Assembly: GCA_035507915.1 (NCBI GenBank)
Contig: DATJNS010000250.1
Span: 1-9,244, forward strand
From: JACQAI01 sp035507915
GTDB lineage: Bacteria; Pseudomonadota; Alphaproteobacteria; Elsterales; Elsteraceae
Reading direction: 5' to 3'
DNA length: 9,244 bases
Shown: piece after piece, positions 6,097 through 9,244 of the stretch
Position numbering within the stretch: position 1 is the first letter of the stretch
How the letters are laid out: every line of letters begins with the position of its first letter
Position numbers and translations under genes: made by a program
Notes under the pieces: model-generated
Database searches by the model: none
Told to the model about the DNA's origin: nothing
Seen by the model: the letters and a program-made list of their open reading frames with translations, nothing else

Positions 6097-6384
6097 GTGC
6101 AGGGGATCTTCGTCATCCGCCTCGAGGCACAGAGCCCGGTGACCCGGATGCCGCGCGTCTACCAGCTGTCGGTGGACCGCGACCTGTTCGGCACGTGGGT
6201 GGTCGACATCGCCTTCGGTCGGCGCGGCAGCCGCGGCCGGGTCATGCGGGTGCTGGCCGAGACCGAGCAGGCCGTTCGTCGCTTGCTGCGTCAACGGCTG
6301 AGGCGCCGAACTGCTCCCCCGAAACCGGTCGGTCTCGCCTATCAGGTGCGCGAGGTCGTCGGCGAGATCCACTGGCTGGCCTAG
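6097..6384 (+). CDS. Small WGR-like domain protein with Phe in place of the signature Trp
   Basis: This is a 95-residue protein. WGR domains are about 80-residue modules found in PARPs, where they contact DNA, and as small stand-alone bacterial proteins of unknown role. The family outline is visible: an opening IRLEAQSPVTRMPRVYQLSVDRDLFGTW strand pair (cut here as IRLEAQSP, RVYQLSVDRDLFG, TWVVDIAF), then FGRRGSRGRV where the family has WGRIG-x-G-x-V, then a helix with TEQAV and basic residues (RRLLRQRLRRR). The Trp of WGR is Phe (about residue 46), while Gly and Arg are kept. GTG 6097 is preferred because the family usually has the IRLEAQSP-like segment before the first strand; ATG 6148 would remove it, though GGTGA at 6138-6142 could serve that start. 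The gene diverges from the DUF433 gene and precedes the helicase by 82 bp on the same strand. Confidence 0.72.
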   Translation: MQGIFVIRLEAQSPVTRMPRVYQLSVDRDLFGTWVVDIAFGRRGSRGRVMRVLAETEQAVRRLLRQRLRRRTAPPKPVGLAYQVREVVGEIHWLA

Positions 6385-6386
6385 GC

Positions 6387-6396
6387 TTCGGCCGAA
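6387..6396. promoter_or_regulatory. Palindrome TTCGGCCGAA between WGR and helicase genes
   Basis: This perfect 10-bp palindrome starts 2 nt after the WGR stop. It may be a weak operator or hairpin, and in DNA this GC-rich it may be chance. Confidence 0.25.
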
Positions 6397-6420
6397 TCGA
6401 GCCGATCGTCGTGCGGTCCC

Positions 6421-6452
6421 GCGCGCCGCGTGCACGCGCGGCCGCGGCGCGC
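6421..6452. promoter_or_regulatory. Perfect 10-bp inverted repeat flanking the helicase -35 region
   Basis: GCGCGCCGCG (6421-6430) and CGCGGCGCGC (6443-6452) are exact reverse complements around a 12-nt spacer. A 12-bp palindrome, CGCGTGCACGCG, overlaps at 6427-6438. The right arm abuts the TATATG element, so a bound protein or hairpin here would cover the helicase promoter. It has no LexA-like consensus that I recognise. Confidence 0.45.
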
Positions 6453-6458
6453 TATATG
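6453..6458 (+). promoter_or_regulatory. -10-like TATATG before the helicase start
   Basis: TATATG lies 8 nt before ATG 6467 and no Shine-Dalgarno sequence is visible between them (CTGCCCCG). With the GCTATA shared with the WGR gene, this suggests a leaderless transcript. Confidence 0.45.
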
Positions 6459-6466
6459 CTGCCCCG

Positions 6467-8788
6467 ATGTCCTCCGTCGCCCCTTCTCCGAGCGCCGCGG
6501 CGCCGGCGCCGCCCGCCAGCAACTTTCCCTATCTCGCGACCCTGAATCCGGCGCAGGCCGCCGCGGCGCAGGCGCTCGACGGACCGCTGCTCGTGCTCGC
6601 CGGCGCGGGCACCGGCAAGACGCGCGTGCTGACCACGCGGCTCGCGCACCTGATCCACACGCGCCGCGCCTGGCCGTCGCAGATCCTCGCCGTCACTTTC
6701 ACGAACAAGGCGGCGCGCGAGATGCGCGAACGGGTCGGCCAGCTGATCGGACCGATGGCGCAGGATCTGTGGATCGGCACGTTCCATGCGCTGGCCGCGC
6801 GCCTGCTGCGCCGGCACGCCGAGCTGGTCGGCCTGAAGAGCAACTTCACGATTCTCGACACCGACGACCAGCTCCGGCTGCTCAAGCAGTTGATCGAGGC
6901 CGAGCGGATCGACGACCGGCGCTGGCCGGCCCGCGTGCTGCTCGGCGTGATCGAGCGCTGGAAGGACCGCGCCCTGGTGCCCGACAAGGTCTCGAGCGAC
7001 GAGGCGGGCGAGCTCGCCGGCGGGCGCGTGATCGCGCTCTACCGCGCCTACCAGGAGCGCTTGCGCACGCTCAACGCCTGCGACTTCGGCGATTTGATGC
7101 TGCATTCGGTCGAGCTGTTCACCGGCCGACCCGAGATCCTCGAGATCTACCAGCAGCGCTTCCGCTATCTGCTGGTCGACGAATATCAGGACACCAACGT
7201 CGTGCAGTATCTGTGGCTGCGGCTGCTCGCGCAGCTGCATCACAACATCTGCTGCGTCGGCGACGAGGATCAGTCGATCTACGGCTGGCGCGGCGCCGAG
7301 ATCGGCAACATCCTGCGCTTCGAGAGCGACTTCCCGGGCGCGCAGGTCATCCGTCTCGAGCAGAACTATCGCTCGACCGGCCACATCCTGGGCGCCGCGT
7401 CGGGCCTGATCGCCAACAACCGCGACCGCCTGGGCAAGACCCTGTGGACCACCACCGGCGAGGGCGAGCCCGTCAAGGTGCTGGGCAGCTGGGACGGCGA
7501 GGAGGAAGCGCGCCGCGTCGGCGACGAGATCGAGGCGCTGCAGCGCGCCGGCTCGCCCTTGCGCGAGATCGCCATCCTGGTGCGCGCGGGCTTCCAGACC
7601 CGCGAGTTCGAGGAGCGTCTGGTGACGCTCGGCGTGCCCTATCGGGTGATCGGCGGCCTGCGCTTCTACGAGCGCGCCGAGATCCGCGACGCCATCGCCT
7701 ATCTACGCGTGGTCGCGCAACCCGACGACGACCTCGCGCTCGAGCGCATCGTCAACGTGCCGCGACGCGGGCTGGGCGACGCCACCGTGCAGGCGGTGCA
7801 CCGCGCGGCGCGCGCCGCGGGCACCTCGCTGTTCGTCGCCGCGCATCGGCTGGTCGGCACCGACGAGCTCAAGCCGCCGGCGCGCAAGGCGCTGACCGCG
7901 CTGATCACCGATTTCGACCGCTGGCGCGGCCTGGTCGACCGCATGCCGCAGGGCGAGCTCGCCGAAACGGTGCTCGACGAGTGCGGCTACACCGCGATGC
8001 TGCAGGCCGACAAGTCCGCCGAGGCGCCGGGCCGGCTCGAGAACCTGAAAGAGCTCGTGCGCGCGATGGAGGAGTTCGAGAATCTCGGCGGCTTCCTCGA
8101 GCATGTCAGCCTGGTGATGGAGCGCAACGAGGAGGTCGGCGCCGACCAGGTCGTGCTCATGACCCTGCACAGCGCCAAGGGCCTCGAGTTCGACAGCGTG
8201 TTCCTGCCCGGTTGGGAGGAAGGCCTGTTCCCGCACCAGCGCGCGCTCGACGAGAGCGGCGCGCGCGGCCTCGAGGAGGAGCGTCGGCTCGCCTATGTCG
8301 GGCTGACGCGCGCGCGCCGACGCGCGTTCATCTGCTACGCCGCCAACCGGCGCATCCACAATCAATGGCAGTCGGCGCTGCCGTCGCGCTTCCTGTCCGA
8401 GCTGCCGCAGGACCATCTGGCGATCGAGGCGGGCGCCGGGCTCTACGGCGGGACGACGCGCGGCATGGCGGAGAGCCAGGCCTGGGAGCCGGTGCAGCGC
8501 GCCGCCTACTGGGGCCCGACCTGGACCAGCCGCGGCCGCGACACCGGACCCGGCGGCAATTACGGCCGCGGGCGCGGCGGTCCCGGGCGCGGCGTCGTGA
8601 TCGACGGCCGCGCGACCGAGGTCAAGGCCCGGCGCACGGCGAGCGCGTTCGCGGTCGGCGCGCGGGTGTTCCACCAGAAGTTCGGCTACGGCACCGTGCT
8701 CGCGGTCGAGGCCGACCGGCTCGAAATCGCGTTCGACAAGGCCGGCACCAAGAAGGTGATCGACAGCTTCGTCGAACCCGCGCCGTGA
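6467..8788 (+). CDS. uvrD: ATP-dependent DNA helicase UvrD/PcrA (superfamily 1A, 3'-5')
   Basis: This 773-residue helicase unwinds DNA in nucleotide excision and methyl-directed mismatch repair and can act on stalled polymerase. All SF1A motifs are intact: Q motif LNPAQ at 26-30; Walker A GAGTGKT 46-52; Ia FTNKAAREM 78-86; Ib TFHA 105-108; Walker B VDEYQDTN 237-244; III GDEDQSIYGWRGA 265-277; IV QNYRST 299-304; V TLHSAKGLEF 566-575; VI EERRLAYVGLTRAR 604-617. The C-terminus (about 728-772, VGARVFHQKFGYGTVLAVE...) is the Tudor-like fold typical of UvrD/PcrA. Odd features are an Ala/Pro-rich N-terminal extension of about 24 residues and an RG-rich linker, SRGRDTGPGGNYGRGRGG at 688-705, before the Tudor-like domain. 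It is somewhat longer than E. coli UvrD (720). ATG 6467 has no ribosome binding site but a -10-like box 8 nt upstream. prmA follows after one base. Confidence 0.96.
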   Translation: MSSVAPSPSAAAPAPPASNFPYLATLNPAQAAAAQALDGPLLVLAGAGTGKTRVLTTRLAHLIHTRRAWPSQILAVTFTNKAAREMRERVGQLIGPMAQDLWIGTFHALAARLLRRHAELVGLKSNFTILDTDDQLRLLKQLIEAERIDDRRWPARVLLGVIERWKDRALVPDKVSSDEAGELAGGRVIALYRAYQERLRTLNACDFGDLMLHSVELFTGRPEILEIYQQRFRYLLVDEYQDTNVVQYLWLRLLAQLHHNICCVGDEDQSIYGWRGAEIGNILRFESDFPGAQVIRLEQNYRSTGHILGAASGLIANNRDRLGKTLWTTTGEGEPVKVLGSWDGEEEARRVGDEIEALQRAGSPLREIAILVRAGFQTREFEERLVTLGVPYRVIGGLRFYERAEIRDAIAYLRVVAQPDDDLALERIVNVPRRGLGDATVQAVHRAARAAGTSLFVAAHRLVGTDELKPPARKALTALITDFDRWRGLVDRMPQGELAETVLDECGYTAMLQADKSAEAPGRLENLKELVRAMEEFENLGGFLEHVSLVMERNEEVGADQVVLMTLHSAKGLEFDSVFLPGWEEGLFPHQRALDESGARGLEEERRLAYVGLTRARRRAFICYAANRRIHNQWQSALPSRFLSELPQDHLAIEAGAGLYGGTTRGMAESQAWEPVQRAAYWGPTWTSRGRDTGPGGNYGRGRGGPGRGVVIDGRATEVKARRTASAFAVGARVFHQKFGYGTVLAVEADRLEIAFDKAGTKKVIDSFVEPAP

Positions 8789-8789
8789 C

Positions 8790-9244
8790 GTGAGCGCAGC
8801 GGTGGGCGCCGGCTACAAGATCGAGCTCGTCACCAAGCGCGCCGACGTCGAGCGCTGGAGCGCCGCGCTCGACGATTTCGCCGTCGCGATCGCGGCCTTC
8901 GAGATCGTGCCGGGCGGCGAGTGGCGGCTCGAGGCCTACGCGCTCGACGCGCCCGATCCGCCGGCGGTCGAGGCGGCGCTGGCGCGCGCCGCGGCCGATG
9001 CCGGCGTCGCACGCCCGGCCTGCCACATCGCGCCGCTGCCGCCGGTCGATTGGCTGGCGCAGAACCGGCGCGATTTCCCGGCGCAGGCGATCGGCCGGTT
9101 CTTCATCTACGGCTCGCACCACACGGGCGGCGTGCCGGCGGGGCGCATCGGCCTCTTGGTCGACGCCGCGACCGCGTTCGGCTCGGGCGAGCACGCGACG
9201 ACGCGCGGCTGCCTCGCCGCGCTCGACCGGCTGGCCCGCCGCCA
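8790..9244 (+). CDS. prmA: Ribosomal protein L11 methyltransferase, N-terminal part (3' truncated)
   Basis: The frame runs from GTG 8790 to the right edge (151 whole codons). PrmA uses S-adenosylmethionine to trimethylate lysines and the N-terminus of ribosomal protein L11. Visible are the small N-terminal substrate-recognition domain (YKIELVTKRADVERWSAALDD split as YKIELVTKRADV, ERWSAALDD; then VDWLAQNRRDF near 90-100) and the family signature DAATAFGSGEHATT at 125-138, which precedes SAM motif I; motif I itself lies off the edge. The E. coli counterpart reads GLAFGTGTHPTT. The start is GTG 8790, one base after the helicase TGA, or GTG 8802 four codons later; no ATG is available upstream of conserved sequence. 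The near-overlap implies translational coupling to the helicase. Confidence 0.9.
   Translation, partial: MSAAVGAGYKIELVTKRADVERWSAALDDFAVAIAAFEIVPGGEWRLEAYALDAPDPPAVEAALARAAADAGVARPACHIAPLPPVDWLAQNRRDFPAQAIGRFFIYGSHHTGGVPAGRIGLLVDAATAFGSGEHATTRGCLAALDRLARR

Noticed and set aside
4944..6384. DUF433 and WGR genes as a classical toxin-antitoxin pair
   Set aside because: The genes are divergent rather than overlapping in one operon, the DUF433 protein is far too long, and the WGR protein has no nuclease or toxin motif.
4962..6545. Long plus-strand open frame with hydrophobic LVAAVLAR-type repeats resembling membrane segments
   Set aside because: It is the antisense shadow of the repeat-bearing DUF433 gene and runs through the divergent promoter region and the WGR gene; the hydrophobic pattern comes from the 30-bp repeat read backwards.
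6452..8674. Long minus-strand open frames opposite the helicase (6452-7384 and 7703-8674)
   Set aside because: Stop codons are rare in GC-rich antisense frames; the sense strand encodes a complete UvrD with every motif.

Overview
The window is very GC-rich, densely coding chromosomal DNA with short gaps, strong G/C bias at third codon positions and GTG as well as ATG starts. Gene content (a split-subtype MetH, UvrD followed at once by PrmA) and a palindromic intergenic repeat of the CGTCATG...CATGACG type suggest an alphaproteobacterium, perhaps Rhodospirillales-like. The taxon is an inference; there is no rRNA or tRNA gene in the window to fix it.

Layout. 1-2010 (+): the C-terminal two thirds of a cobalamin-dependent methionine synthase, cut by the left edge. 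2011-2253: an A+T-richer gap with a possible promoter and small dyads. 2254-3009 (+): an unrecognised protein with a ~120-residue globular head and a ~130-residue Ala/Pro/Lys tail. 3010-3224: a mosaic palindromic repeat fills most of the gap. 3225-4046 (+): a GpdQ/CpdA-like metallophosphoesterase with every metal ligand present. 4143-4934 (+): a classical short-chain dehydrogenase. 4944-5897 (-): a DUF433 protein with a long disordered, tandem-repeat N-terminal region, convergent with the dehydrogenase. 5898-6096: a divergent intergenic region with two perfect dyads. 6097-6384 (+): a small WGR-like protein lacking the signature Trp. 6467-8788 (+): a UvrD/PcrA helicase with all motifs, an RG-rich linker and a Tudor-like C-terminus. 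8790-9244 (+): the start of PrmA, one base after the helicase stop and cut by the right edge.

How the genes fit together. metH (one-carbon and methionine metabolism), uvrD (excision and mismatch repair) and prmA (methylation of ribosomal protein L11) are housekeeping genes. The phosphoesterase and dehydrogenase are same-strand neighbours with separate ribosome binding sites; no shared pathway can be shown. The less ordinary part is 4944-6467: a repeat-bearing DUF433 protein facing away from a degenerate WGR protein, with operator-like dyads between them, and then the helicase. The WGR and helicase genes share a GCTATA motif 15-16 nt before their start codons, which suggests leaderless transcripts. 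I see no tRNA, rRNA, CRISPR array, transposase or convincing rho-independent terminator.
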